DNA of 64,000 nt from the NCBI GenBank assembly GCA_031310005.1, contig CM062387.1, positions 620,001 through 684,000 of the forward strand, given 5' to 3'. Origin of the DNA: Dactylellina haptotyla. Its lineage: Eukaryota > Ascomycota > Orbiliomycetes > Orbiliales > Orbiliaceae. The notes under the pieces are model-generated. The model was not told where the DNA came from. It was given only the letters and a program-made list of their open reading frames with translations, and did not search any database. Both the position numbers and the translations under genes were made by a program. Below are positions 22,288 to 34,551 of this stretch, piece after piece. Numbering within the stretch: the stretch's first letter is position 1; every line of letters starts with the position of its first letter.

Positions 22288-23112
22288 CTACCACATCCCG
22301 GATAGCAACACCGCGATGGATGCAGCTAGGGAGAAGAACAGTGTGGTCGAGGTGAGAGATACCTGTGCACCAGCGGCCGTCTTGAGGTTGAGTTCTTGAA
22401 GGGCGAGTTCGGTGTAGTTTACTGCCGTTTCGGCGTTGGACAGGCGGTTCGCGCCCATGTTTGTCGAGTTGAAGCAGATGGAGTTCCAGATTTGCGGGTT
22501 GCCGAAGCGTTGGGCTTCCGTGTCGGAGAAGGTGATGTCTGCGCACTATATTTATAATATATTAGGCTTATAAATTCTTACTTAAATTTTGATATGAAAG
22601 GTTGTGTAGATATACGCACGTTGTAGAGAGCGCTGCCGCTGGCGACCAACTGGACGATCTGAATAGTTGCATTCACACCAGCTTTAACGAGTGGCTTGAG
22701 CGATCCTGGGATCTTGACTGTCGGGAGACAGAAAGTGCCGTTACCACCTGTCTGGTTGAACGTGGCGACCATGATGTGATTATAACGGTTGACATCGGTG
22801 GTCTCCTGCACGCTATTGCCAATAGCGATATTAATTGTGGTGAAGGCGAAGTCGTGCAGCGGGACGAAGGCGATTGCGCCGCCGTTCGTCGGCCACGCTG
22901 AGCGGTTGCCATTGTTTGACAGTCCACCACCTGCGATTTGCTATCAGCATGGTTCAATCAATTTTATAATTTTTAGGGGAAAATGGAGACGCACATGGAA
23001 ATTGGAACTGGGTGTTGTACGAGTTGCCTCTGTCTGCCGGGTATGTGATGACAAAGTGTGCGGAGGCGGTGGAGGCCAAAGCGGCCGCGGCGAGGAATAG
23101 CGAGGGGAGCAT
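22288..23112 (-). CDS. X325/BIM1-type copper-binding, GPI-anchored protein, 228 aa
   Basis: Three exons: 23112..22995, 22930..22620 and 22545..22288. The signal peptide of 18 residues (MLPSLFLAAAALASTASA) is followed at once by His19, giving an N-terminal histidine in HFVITYPADRG. This is the layout of the LPMO-like X325/BIM1 family, where that histidine forms part of a copper-binding brace. The Cys of QFPCGG, made by the first splice, is also conserved, as are TFCLPTVKIPG and NCADITF. The C-terminus has a Ser/Thr-Ala stretch and a final hydrophobic helix (FFSLAASIAVLLSGMW), consistent with a GPI anchor. The family serves copper uptake or surface copper homeostasis rather than polysaccharide cleavage. 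Confidence 0.88.
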
Positions 23113-24931
23113 CTTGTTTGATGTGATTTTGTATGGAAGGATATACTGATTTGTAGCCCGGAAAAAAAGGTGCCGACTGTGAGAAGCTGTCGAGATAGCT
23201 CTACTTTCGAGGCTCAAAGATCAACTCCAAGCGCGGGACTGTCTGTTGTCTGTCGGAAATATTGTATAAAATCCTTTTTTCACTCCAGCAGGCGGGTGAA
23301 GTTTGTCTGGTTTGTCGGTATGCGAACGAGAAGCGGCTGACCTCAAGCGAAGAAAAATAAAATTCTGCGAGATCACGTTTTTTTCTTGTCGGAACAGAAA
23401 AAAAGGTACCGAATGTAAAATATCTATCGATCGCGAAAGATACAGTTGAATTCCACCAAGGATCAGAAAGAGGAAACCAAGAAAAGAGAAGAGACGATAG
23501 AATATGTGGGTGGCAGCTGCATTATGAAGGGAAGCCCGCTGGGCCTGTGCCTCTTTCTCACAGGGCCTTTTTTGGCCAACCAACAGCTGTTGGCCTCGAT
23601 TGTTCCTTCTGATCGAGAGAATCAAGCGAGTGGGACGGAATGATCAGAACCAATTGGAGGCGCTGAGCAAGCACCGGATTAGCCTGTTGAGCTACTTTTT
23701 ACTCTCCGCACGGCTGCCCACCCAGCGGTTATCTCGAAGGAAAGAAAGGTACGGCCGCAGGGGGGTTTCTTTTTCGGAGAGGAGGTGCGTCCAGCAGGAG
23801 CGCTTACTCCCGTCCATCGATTGGCTCCCGTGCAAAGCTTGGCTGGTACCCTTGTCCGCCGTCCAGCCAATCAACTTTGCGGACGGCCGTTTTCTCCTGC
23901 GATCTAAAATGTCGGGATCCCGGTTCCCTGCGTGTGCACCATTTGCACGAATGCATTTCGATGTTGAACACAAATCGAAAAATTGGACAGAAAATCCGTG
24001 GGCCTAACTGGAGAGAGGAACTGGCCGGATGCGGATGTTGGGATCAATCGAGCAGGAGAATTTGAGATTCAGAGACACTGTTTTTCACACTGTGTTGCGG
24101 ACGGAGTTCTTGATCCAACAAGAAAAAACTGTGCCGTCGATGTTGCAGGATCGCATCCCCGCCGCAGAATTAGAAAGCACCGCATTGCAGCTGATGGCCC
24201 GGTCTGGCCCGCATGAACCTCTCCATTCTGCCGGCCGTATATTTTTTCTATTCTCGTGGATGGAATGGATGTGGGTGCAGGCAGCCAGTTCGGCTCCCCT
24301 TCCGTGGCTATTTTTGGCGCCCTGTTCAACATCCCACAATCATACGAACCTCTTCTATTCATTGTGAATGCAAATGTATGATCGATCGCCCTGTGGAAGC
24401 GCGCGGTACCCTTCCCGCAAGTAACATTATTCGTCATGTCTTAATTTTGCAATTTATAACACTCGCCAGGCCCTGAATCGCTCCCGACTGGATTTCCTCA
24501 TTTATTTCTCCGTTATTTCGCTTACTCGACCTGCCGAATCTGCCGAACCGTTCCAATGCGAACGCCCGCCTGCCGTCGAACGAACAAAGGAACCGCCAAG
24601 GCATCTTTGATTACGTGTCTGGGCATTTCTGTTCGAGAATGGAAAGGAATAATAAACCCACAATCATATCATTATCAGATCGATTTTGGGTACCATCTTT
24701 CATATGGTAGCGAGTCGCAACTATTGACCTGATAGTTAGCTAGTTGAGATGTTCTGGAGAGGCGGCCTCAACCGAAGCTATGGCGTGCTCTCTGCCCCGC
24801 CTCTCATTGGCTGGTGTCAAAAAGAGCTTCATGACTGGATCGCGAATGAATTCCGGCTCGAGCGCGGGAGAATGAACTGATCAATTGCTCCTGATCACAT
24901 CTCGATAGACAAAAAAATATCAATATCGAAG
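23113..24931. other. Intergenic, 1.8 kb, shared divergent promoter
   Basis: It lies between the divergently transcribed copper-protein and chromate-transporter genes. Open frames on both strands (23600..24007, 23692..23973, 24069..24437) overlap one another and have no recognisable domains. A metal-responsive control region is conceivable, but I see no diagnostic site. Confidence 0.5.
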
Positions 24932-26720
24932 ATGCTGTCATTCAGAAACCCAATCACCCAAGGCCATTCCGGCAGAGCGTCGTCCACGCGCCTCAACGTC
25001 CACTTGCCCGACAAATGGCGCGATCTGCTCGTCGCCAATTGGCACCTCGGGTTCACCTGCTTCGGTGGACCTCCCGTGCACTTTCAGATCGTAAGCTCCC
25101 CTTACACCCTCACCTTTACCTTCGTATCAGTCAAATTTAACATGTAATAATATTGTAGTTCCACGCGAAATTCGTGGATAGATTGAAGTGGATCGATGAG
25201 CAGATGGTACGAAAATACCCCATCTCAACACATTTCTCTCACAATCCGTATAATATCCTTGCATATGCGTCTGCGTGCGTGGGATCGTGAGAGTACGGGT
25301 ATACCGCGTGTATATATGTTCGAGCTCACGATGCTGAAAAGCGTGAATAGTTCCAAGAGCTGTTCGCGCTCTGTCAGGCCCTTCCGGGCCCCGCTAGCAC
25401 CAAGATGCTCTTCTGTATCAACTCCATCCGTGGCGGGTTCTTGATCGGTTTTCTCTCATTTTGCATCTGGAGGTACCTATACTCTCTTCCCTATATATGC
25501 ATATATATCAATTATACTGAATGCTGATTGAGATGTAAAGTCTGCCCGGTGCGATAGGAATGTACGGCCTCTCCCTGGGCGTTGCCCGTATCGGCGACAC
25601 CATGCCCGCGCCCGTCTACGCCCTCCTGTCCGGCCTCAATGCTGCGACGGTGGGCATCATAGCCCTCGCCGCAGTGCAATTGTCGGAAAAGGCCATCACG
25701 GACCAATTTACACGCTTCCTGGTGTTCTTCGGTGGCGCCGTGGGCATGCTCTACTCCGCGCTCTGGTTCTTCCCAGCTCTGATGATGACCGGTGGCCTCG
25801 CCGCCATCATCTGGGACTACAAATGGCTGCACTCGATCGTGAAAAAGTTCAAAAAGCCCAAGAATCAAACTGAGAACCCAGGTGAAGAAATAGAACAAGG
25901 AACTGTAACCCATGACTCCCCCGCGCAAAGCACCTCCTCAGTGATCCGCCGCAGAGAAGACGCAAACGCCATCCTTCCCGTCTCCTCCCCTTCCTCCCCC
26001 ACCACTCCTACCACCCCACAAACACCCACCATAGAAGAGAAACCCCTCCTAACCTGGCGCCGCGGGACCCTCCTTATCATCGCCTTCTTCATAACCTTCA
26101 TAATCATCATGTCCCTCCGCGGCTCCCTCGTCGCCCCACCGCTCGCCTACTCCCTCTTCTCAAATCTCTACCTCGCGGGCACCATAATCTTCGGCGGCGG
26201 ACCCGTCGTCATCCCCCTGCTCCGCGAATACATCGTCTTCGAAGGCTGGGTTACATCCCGCGACTTCCTGTTGGGTCTAGCACTAATCCAAGCCTTCCCC
26301 GGCCCTAACTTCAATTTCGCAGTCTACCTCGGTTCTCTCGCGGCATTGAAAACAAGTATCCCAAAAGAAATCGGCGCCCTCCTGGGGTTCCTGGGTATCT
26401 TCGCACCGGGCATAATCCTCGCCGCGGGAATGATGGGTCTCTGGCGCGCGATCAGGAAGAGACGGTGGGCGATTAGTTTTCTCCGCGGGGTGAACGCGCT
26501 CGCGACAGGGTTGGTGTTTACCGCTGTTTACAGACTATATCAGACGGGTGTTATAGATGCGGACCATACGAGCGGGAACGCGCTGGGCGTCGATCCGTTT
26601 TGGGTGGCTGTTACTGCGACGAGTTTCGTGGGCGGGAAGTGGTTTGGGCTCGAGCCGTTCTTTGCGATATTGCTCGGCGGGGCGATGGGAATGGTGTGGT
26701 ATGGGATCGTTCGGGCTTGA
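24932..26720 (+). CDS. chrA-like: CHR-family chromate ion transporter, 502 aa
   Basis: Four exons: 24932..25090, 25159..25206, 25351..25472 and 25541..26720; all joins are in frame. The protein has two homologous CHR domains joined by a hydrophilic linker (about residues 205-280). In the first: FTCFGGPPVHF, ALPGPASTKM, then LPGAIGMYG. In the second: IIFGGGPVVIPLL, QAFPGPNFNFAVYLG and GFLGIFAPG. The FGGP and PGP motifs are the family signatures. About ten membrane helices can be seen. CHR proteins export chromate, or move related oxyanions such as sulfate, across the plasma membrane. The substrate in fungi is less sure. The length fits two-domain fungal members. Confidence 0.92.
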
Positions 26721-27173
26721 ATACGAATTCTGACAAAATACTTATTGCCGATGGGAAGCGAAGTGAGGTTTGGGTGGGTAGGGTGGATATTGATTCTAAA
26801 GTGGTAATGATCCGAATAGTGGTAGAAAGGGATGGTTATATGGAAAACTATATACGATCCGCGAGATCAACCGGCGTGATATAATCTCCAGCAAATAATC
26901 GTGATCAAACTCGTGTTCTGCTCGTCGATGCATATCATTCCATATATAGATATAGATATAAAAGACGGCCTCATAAGGGGACTGAGAGAATACCCTCGAT
27001 AGCACTCCCGTGTCTGCCCGACTGGGCTGTGCATTCCTCAGTACTGAATATAAATCCCCATAATCAACCATGTAGCCATCCTTATATCAGAACTTTCCTT
27101 TACAAAAGCATAGAAATTCATATACTCTCCACTTCCAACTATCTAAGTTACAAATCCAGCACAAGAAAGAAAA
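26721..27173. other. Intergenic, 0.45 kb
   Basis: 3' flank of the transporter and promoter/leader of the small secreted protein, rich in CT near 27100-27170. No gene seen. Confidence 0.5.
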
Positions 27174-27610
27174 ATGTGCGGCGTCAATGCATTCTTCTAC
27201 CTCTTCCTACTCACATTATTCTCCCTTTCCAATGCTGCAATCATCCCCTTCAATATAGACACGGATCTCGAATGTGATCATTGCGGCGGTCCTCCTCCCC
27301 TTCGTCGCGATCTTACAGATGATACCGGTGATTCCTCTCTCATCCCATCCGAATACCTCCAAGGTGCATCCATATGCCCAATTAACATATCAAACTGACC
27401 GCGTCTCATGTGTAATATAAACAATTAGACATCCTAAACGTCCCTAAAAACCCAACAATCGATATCGCGAAAACACCCGTCCCGAGCAGGGATAACTGTC
27501 TCCATCAGCTAGAGCAGTACGGTGTCTACGCTGACGATCGGTGCGAAGGGTACGGTGAGCCGCTGGAATTGATTAATACCTATCGCGGCGGGCCGATGGC
27601 GCAGGCTTGA
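27174..27610 (+). CDS. Small secreted protein, 123 aa, four mature cysteines
   Basis: Two exons: 27174..27363 and 27429..27610, intron of 65 nt. The signal peptide is MCGVNAFFYLFLLTLFSLSN; cleavage near NAA would leave about 100 residues. The mature protein has two close cysteines (LECDHCGGPPPLRRDL) and two more in the second half (DNCLHQLEQYG, DRCEGYG), enough for two disulfides. There is a kex2-like RR site at about residue 44. The size and cysteine content are like fungal effector or small signalling proteins, but I recognise no family and function is unknown. Confidence 0.75.
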
Positions 27611-28087
27611 ATAGATAAGGACGGTAAAGCTCGGTTACAATGTAGACGAGTGAGAGTTTATAAGAATTAAATCTGATGGGGAGTTTTGCTTGGTTTTTAT
27701 TTCTTTCTTTGCTATTATGATTTTTGTGTTTAGGGATTTGTTTCTTTGAGGTATTTGGTAGATACAAGTAATGGTAATGTTTAATTAGGAGACTTGAATC
27801 CTCCGATTTATTTCAAGCGCAAGTGATGATTACTAGTCTGCTTTTGATATTCCGCGGTTGAAGATTAATGATATGCTTTAAATTTACATAATTATACGTA
27901 ACGTTGAATTATTGGAAATATTTTATTCTGAGCATCTTTTGTTTTCATGTAAACGAAGTAATGAAACGCTAGAAACTCCACTAGCTAGTGAAGATAGAAT
28001 TGACGCCGTCCCTCGCATCGAAACACTAAACCCACACAATAGTTATAAGAAAAATATAGTATAATATAAGAAAGGAAAGAAAAGAAA
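27611..28087. other. Intergenic, 0.5 kb, convergent 3' flanks
   Basis: AT-rich 3' flanks of convergent genes; nothing else seen. Confidence 0.5.
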
Positions 28088-29474
28088 TCAAAACCCCATA
28101 GACCGTAACCGGCTCGATCGGCCCGCCCTCGACGGCTCCCCGAACCGGTCCTGCCCGTGCATATTCCGATACATCCTAGGCAAATACACCCGCAACAACT
28201 GTACCGTCTCCGCCGCCACATCCGTCCACCCGTCATCGATCTCCTCGGTCCTACACACGTCAAAGGTATCCCCCGCCCACCGGCCGTGCACATCAGACAC
28301 GCCGCGGTGTACCATTTCGTCTTCGAGGCCGAGGTTCGACGGACTCCACGAGATCAAAAACATAAAGACGATGCAGACGGCAGAGTCAAGCGGGATCTGT
28401 GCGCCATGGGTAAAAAAGACAGTGGCGAGTTCACCGATCAACGGCCGCGCGCATTCGAAGCGGAAGAATTCTTTCTTTCTGGTGTTTCGGATCACGTAGC
28501 GGATGTTGGACGGGTACATTCGCAAGGAACCCGATGCGAGGAGGACAGCGCGCTCGACGAGACGTTTCTTCCAGGACGGGGAGTTGGAGCGTTCTAGGTA
28601 TGTTTCTAGCGGAGTGCGCATGCGCGGGAGCATGAGGGTGTCCTTTTGCTGTTTGATCAGGGTGTTCAATCGTACTCCTAGAGTGGAGGGCTGCACTCGA
28701 TCGTAGCCGTTTAGTAGGGTGGAATGGCATTCGAGAAGGTAGAAGAGGTGGCGGCGGGAGCCCGCGCGGTAGGTCTGGTTGTAGACGGACCGCGGGTTAC
28801 TCGCCTGCTCGTCGTTATAGGTGAATTGGAAGCATTGGAGGGCGTCAGGGAGGTCGGAGGCGGTGGCGGTGAGAGAGCCCAGGCAGATGAGGGGCTGGTT
28901 GATCCATTTCCCCGTCATTTGCTCGAAAAGCTCGACGTGGAGCTTGCGCAGGGCGACGGCGAGGAGCAGGCGGCATGTGAGAGAGAATGAAAGGGTGTCT
29001 TCGAGGTCTAAGATGCAGTCCGATATGGAGTAGAGGATTTCGAGCGGGAGGGACAAGAGGGGCGAGCAGGTCTGGCGTGCGTCGGTCAGCTTTACTTTGG
29101 GAAGGTCTAGGCTATTCACAATGATATATACATGTTAGCCCGGAACATTACAGCTATATTAATATATATATATAAATTAAACTGGAAGATCAGTGTATAT
29201 TTGGGTACATACCCGGCGAATGGATCGAGGTCAGGCTCTGGGGCGCGGATCTCGTTCAGCAGGTAACATGATAGTGGGCCGCTAAGTAGATTCTCGTATT
29301 TGTCGCACCAGGGTAATGCCTGTGAGAGTTCTGTCAGCGCATGAAACACCCAAATAACACACAGCAAAATCATATATACATATATGTGAGGGCTATAGTA
29401 TAACTTCAACTCGAGAATATATAACGTACCTGCCTAGCCTGCGGGTTGAAAACCCTCCACAATTGCGACTCCAT
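28088..29474 (-). CDS. F-box protein, 391 aa
   Basis: Three exons: 29474..29430, 29319..29213 and 29111..28088; introns of 110 and 101 nt, joins in frame. Residues ~68-105 form an F-box: PLLSLPLEILYSISDCILDL then DTLSFSLTCRLL. F-box proteins bind Skp1 and bring substrates to SCF ubiquitin ligases. No known substrate-binding repeats are visible. The C-terminal half carries a signature shared with the gene at 34552: YVIRN, then DTFDV followed by acidic residues and WTDVAAE. So the two are probably paralogs. The N-terminal ~65 residues (MESQLWRVFNPQARQ...) precede the F-box, as in the paralog. The tail is Arg-rich (RAGRSSRLRSMGF). The start is the first Met with no upstream frame. Confidence 0.85.
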
Positions 29475-30391
29475 CTTGTGGAGGCGCTAGTTTGGTCTCG
29501 ACGGCGCTGTCAAGTGAGGTCCGAGCTGGGTGGACTGGGCACATATACTAACTACTAGTAACCCGTGTCCCACAAAGAGATATCCACTTCCAACTACTCC
29601 ACCTCGCTGTGGCACACGTATGTTCACGTGTGCGTAGAAGGACTCCTCCTCTTCCTCTGCCTCCTCCTCACGACGATGCTGGAGCTCCTGGGGGAGCCTG
29701 GTGGGGAAGCAGTGATCTGGTCTGCTTTCTGTCAAGCTGATCGCAGCATAGTTCGGTGCAGGTATCCAGTCCTTGCAATCGGCCGGGTGGATATCAGTGA
29801 GATCGTTCTCTCCGGAGCTCGTTCTGTTTTCTTGATGTCTCGAGCTGTCGGTGTCTCTGACGAGAGAGTCCAACGTAGGGACTTATGTATGTCTCGGTGG
29901 ATTGGACAGGGCCATCCATCCATCGCAGAGGTCAATCAGATCCTGCGGTTGGCCCGCTGGCTGGTCCGTTGGCTGGTCCGCTGGCTGGTTGGCTAGTGGG
30001 CGAGCCAGTTGGTGGAAATGGCGCGGTGGAGAGGGTGTTTGACCAGCTGAGGTCCCCAAACAACACCACCGCCAGGATCACGCTTGCTGTGCGAGGACCT
30101 GCTAAGTTGGAACAGGAAAGGACAGCTCCCGAACAGGGAATCGGCCTATTACCCAAACGGGCTCGATCCTGCGATTAGTACCAGAGAGTCAGCGTCGAAG
30201 GGCGGAGGATTGTGTGCGATCGCGCGTTGAATCCTGGTCGTGGCCTCGATTCCCCGAGACTTGACATCTGACACATACATATAGACAGACACAGACACAT
30301 TCCGACTCTGCGTGCGATACCGGTACGGATATCGTGCATCCCCTCGTCATTGTCTCACGAGCAGCAGTGGCCAGCCAATCCGACCGCCTCG
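29475..30391. other. Divergent promoter between two F-box genes
   Basis: 0.9 kb shared upstream region of two divergently transcribed F-box genes. It contains a short minisatellite at 29949-29995. Open frames on both strands here overlap and have no recognisable content. Confidence 0.5.
29949..29995. repeat. Minisatellite of about 12-bp units
   Basis: Repeats of GCTGGTCCGTTG and close variants (GGCTGGTCCGCT, GGCTGGTTGGCT) occur in tandem about four times. It lies in the promoter region between the two F-box genes and is probably variable in copy number. Confidence 0.6.
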
Positions 30392-32459
30392 ATGAGAGAC
30401 CGCAGGACCCTGGCGGTGACTCGTGGTCAGTGGCCAAGGAAGAACCGCCTGCTGCAGCTCCCCACTGAGATATGCTACGCGATCCTGGCTTGTACCCCCG
30501 CGGAGGCTCTGAGGGAGTTCGCCAGGTGCTCGAGGGCCTGTTATTACCTCTCGTTCTCTGCCCGATTCAAGGGAATCGTCCTAAATGAGCGGTCTTTCCA
30601 ATTGGTCTCACCTGGCGGGCTGCTCGAACCTATCAAGAACTCTATTCGGTAAGTGGCTTGTACTAATTTAGCTGCCTTTATGTGCCCCAGTAGTTTATAC
30701 TTCGATATATCGAGTAAAATTGTGCAACTGTATTAATCGAGGATGTCCACACGACGACAGGTCTATCCGACTTCATGTCAAAGATACGTCCACGGTTAGC
30801 AACCTTCGGACGCTTCTAGAATTGCTAGGATGCTTCCCAACTTTGACCGAGATAGAAATCAAATACGCATATCCGGCATGGATGGAAAAGAACCTCTATG
30901 TCGCAATTCTCCATTCGCTCACCGCCTTACAATGCTACCCAAATCTGAACAGATTGTGCATCTTTTTCCATCTCAGGCAGATAAAACGTCCCTTGCTGGA
31001 TTACGAAGAAGAAGGAGGACCATCAGATAGTACGGTATCTTCCGTAGCGACGTCGGATAACTCGTTAGTGGCTGCTATGGAATCTGGAAAGGAAGGAGGC
31101 TCTCCTGTAACTACCAGACGGCTCTACTATCTCTTGGAACCCGAATACTTCGAGACAGAGTGTGCCAAACTATCAAAAGAGGACCGAGACTTCCTAGGTC
31201 CGTTTCTCACGGACGAGGAAGCCAACAGGATTCTAACAAAGGAGCTCCGGTTCCCGCCAAGACTCGATGAACTTTTCGTTTGGGTTAACAGGACTATGAA
31301 TCCACGGATTGCACATTTCCGTGTATTCTATTACCAGCCCATTCCGCATTGTACCGTGAAACACTTAAACCTGTGGATAACCGATCTGAATCTCGCACCC
31401 GGAGAAGATGAAAGCGACGGCACCGTTCTTTCCTTCCCCAATATCGAAAAGGCGACCCTCCATCTCAACAAAGCCTTCGAGCGTGTCGGTCTACGTCAAC
31501 TGCACACCAGATTCCTCAACGTGAAGCATCTATGCCTGTATAACGATCTGCGAGAAGGTTCCGAAGCGCTGAAAGATCTACCGCGTCTTCCTCATCTACA
31601 GCATCTAGAACTGGAATGGCCGACCTATGACGATGCGCAGAACATGGCCCCGCACTATCTGGCAGTGAGGTATATCCAACCCATGATCGGAACCGGGAGG
31701 ACGCCGTTACTGGAAACCATCGAGTTCCACGGCACCAGACGAAACGACGGCGTGGAAGAGGAAATACACGTCGTCTTTACAGATCTTCGCAAAGAAACTA
31801 TCACGTGGACAGGCGCCATTAACTTGCACCAATACCACGATAACTGGCCGACACCGGAATCCTGGACGCCCACGCCCGAACCCGAACCCGAAGCACCGCG
31901 ACGGGTATGCCTCAGCGATCTATCTGACGAGGAAGAGGACGTGAAACCGAGTGAAGGTGAGAGTTCATCTTCGTCGGATTCGGAACAGGGAGAGTATCTT
32001 GAACCGGAGGGAGGAGAAGGGTACTACACCTACCAAGGGGCGTCACAATCCAATTATACATATCAAGATGATGATCCGGAAGATGACGAAGAGTATTTTG
32101 CCGAGGACGACGATCCGGAGGAACCCCAGAATTATCCTGAGGAAGACGAGCCAGAGTTACAAGTTAACTGCGATAATCCGTATCGCACTAGCGCCAAGGA
32201 TTATAATTACGGCGCGGAAGACGGGGACGAATCCATGTATGGGACTCAGACATCGCAGTACAATAACTCGCAAAGTTTCACTAGCAATAGGCAACAGCAG
32301 CCGGGTGGTGGTGGTGGTGGTGGTGGTGTTGGTGGTGGTGAAAGTATAAAAGACGAGGAAAGTACTGCCGCTGCTACTGCCGCTGCCACTGCAGCTAGAA
32401 AGCAAGCGGACCAGAAAGCAAAAGAGGCGTTGAGAATACGGAATTTATATCGCCGGTGA
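30392..32459 (+). CDS. F-box protein with acidic and low-complexity tail, 651 aa
   Basis: Two exons: 30392..30648 and 30761..32459. The F-box is at residues ~20-60: LLQLPTEICYAILACTPAEA then FARCSRACYYLSF. Residues ~95-480 are leucine-rich and alternate strand and helix (LLELLGCFPTLTEIEI, LKDLPRLPHLQHLEL), which suggests degenerate leucine-rich repeats for substrate binding. Beyond that comes a strongly acidic, Ser/Glu-rich stretch, then Tyr/Gln/Asn-rich sequence, a run of eight glycines, an Ala/Thr run and a basic end (KEALRIRNLYRR). The tail is likely disordered. The fold and F-box support an SCF adaptor; the substrate is unknown. The intron acceptor at 30760 was chosen because it avoids a CNCIN stretch and keeps the helix running. 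Confidence 0.8.
32303..32339 (+). repeat. GGT trinucleotide microsatellite
   Basis: Twelve or so GGT-type triplets, with one GTT interruption, encode the polyglycine run of the F-box protein at 30392. Confidence 0.75.
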
Positions 32460-34551
32460 AACATTTTTACTTGAAAACTTAATAAAAAGTCATCATTTAG
32501 TGTCTTGGGCCTGGAACTGGTGATGGGATGGCATTTATAATGAACCGTGTACATGTACAGATACACGGACTAGCTTGAAACACCCCAGTTGACGTCTCGC
32601 AACGAGATCGTTTGGGGATACCGTCATCCCGGAAGAAAGTTTTGAAAAAAGGTGTTGGCGGCGTTACATAATTTATTACATCGCGGCTACGGCTTCCTGC
32701 GAAAACTTAAAAAACGGAGCTAAATTAGCCTCACCGTTATCCCGCTATCGTCGATTAGGAAAGGTTGGCATTTCAGGAACCTAGCTCGGGAGTGGTTTTT
32801 TTCTTCCTAGTGCAGGAAAAACAGCGGAAAGACCTACGATTGCATGCAATTGCAGAAATTGGCAGAAAGAGGAAAAAAAATCTGCTCACTCCTAACTATA
32901 TATGTTGTAGTGTGCTTTATATTTTTTTTGGGGCGACGCCATCGACCTGGCCTGGTGATAAGGTGTGTCTAGGACATTATTGTTTGCTCTTTCGCATTCC
33001 GCACCGTGCACGAGCTTAGTGTGGAGAAATGACAGGTTTGCGAGATACAACCCTCCAACATCGCAAAACATCCACGACAAAAAGTCGACGAAATTCTCCG
33101 TTTTCAACGTCGGTATTTTCGTATTGTCTGTCTCGAGACATATTCCTCGAGCTCCTTCCTCTCTTTCGCTCTGACAATATCAGGAGAGAGCAAGAGAAAA
33201 AGACCTCTGTTTATATCGGATCTTAAGACATGGAATGTGCTTCCCGCCAGGTTTACTGCAGGGGTGTCGATGCGCGTGAGTGCGAATAGGTATATCTTGG
33301 AGGTGTGCTTGCTATCCATATGGAACGGTACCCCCCAACCCGATCGCCAGATATCATTTCATCATGTTGAAATCGGCCTGGCCTGGCCTGGCCAGTCAGT
33401 GGTTAGTCCTCGTTCGTCATTCCGAGTAGCTTTCATGAAACGTGCATCCGAACAGGTCCTGACCTCAGACACAACCTTCACCTTTGCGCCTGTTGAGCCC
33501 CGTTTCAGTCACGCTAAGGTAGGTGACAGGGAAACAAGGGAAATGCTCGCCCAGGATTGCAAAACAGGTAAACAAGGGCTACCCTTTAAATTTTCTAGAA
33601 CAGCGGTCACGGCAAGAAGTAGCCAATGTAGCTCCGTCAGTCGACGGTGGGTTGGTTTGAGACATGCTGCTAGAGGGTGTGCACATGTGTGGTGGTTTTA
33701 GCTCTGTGGTGCGCAACACACAATAAAACGGCCAACAGCTTTGCGGCGCCATGGATCCAATTAAGTGGCAAAAACGGGGCCCAGCTACGCCAGGGGTATT
33801 GGGCGTACCCGAATCAGATGGGGGATCTGGTCTGATCCTAGGCACTACGCATGCATGCATGCACTTATGCATGGTTCAGGTTTGGGACTGGGTAATGTCG
33901 CACAGACTGAGCTAGCTAGCTAACTAGCTTAGCTGTTGCTGCTGTTCTGCGGGAAAGAGTGTTTGATTATGATGTCGGGAAGTTTAAGTTCTGAACGTTA
34001 ACGGAAGGGTGCTAAATGCGACATTGATGGAGTATTTAATCGTTTAGACATCCCATTGACTGGATTTGGATTTAAAAAGAGTCTATTCCCTCTTGACCGA
34101 TTTTTTGGTTACTTTTTTACGAGATTTAACACTTTTTCTCAAAATTACTGAGTCGGTACGACTATGTGTGTTTTTCTTCTTTATATTCGGAGTTAAAGCC
34201 CCCAAAAACGTACTTTGTTGTCGGACTCGCTGAAAATTCGTTTTTCGAAAAACCTGCTGCAATCTCGGATGGTCGAATGAGGAGAGGCGGTCGGCTTAAT
34301 TTGTGGCTCTCGCGTGCATACCTCTTAAATCCTCTTTATACTCCGGATTTATACATCCGTCTTGCTCGTATTGTTTTTTCTTCTCTCGCGTTGGGAAATA
34401 CGGACCTAAATATATAATTCAGGCCACGCGATATCACTTACACCTTTCCAAATCGCGAATCCCTTTGTCGTCCCGATTCTCTCCTTATTGTTCGTGTATC
34501 TCCTCAGTCTTTTGTTCATTTACTGTTCCAATACCTTCTTTTCCCGACACA
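32460..34551. other. Intergenic, 2.1 kb, no supported gene
   Basis: The open frame at 33237..33701 (plus) is opposed by 33579..33872 (minus), has no ATG start and no recognisable content. A run of CATGCATGCATGCATGC lies near 33850. The 34080-34550 part is T/C-rich and probably the promoter and leader of the next F-box gene. Confidence 0.5.

Noticed and set aside
33237-33701. 154-codon frame on the plus strand
   Set aside because: It has no ATG start, is opposed by a minus-strand frame and has no recognisable content.
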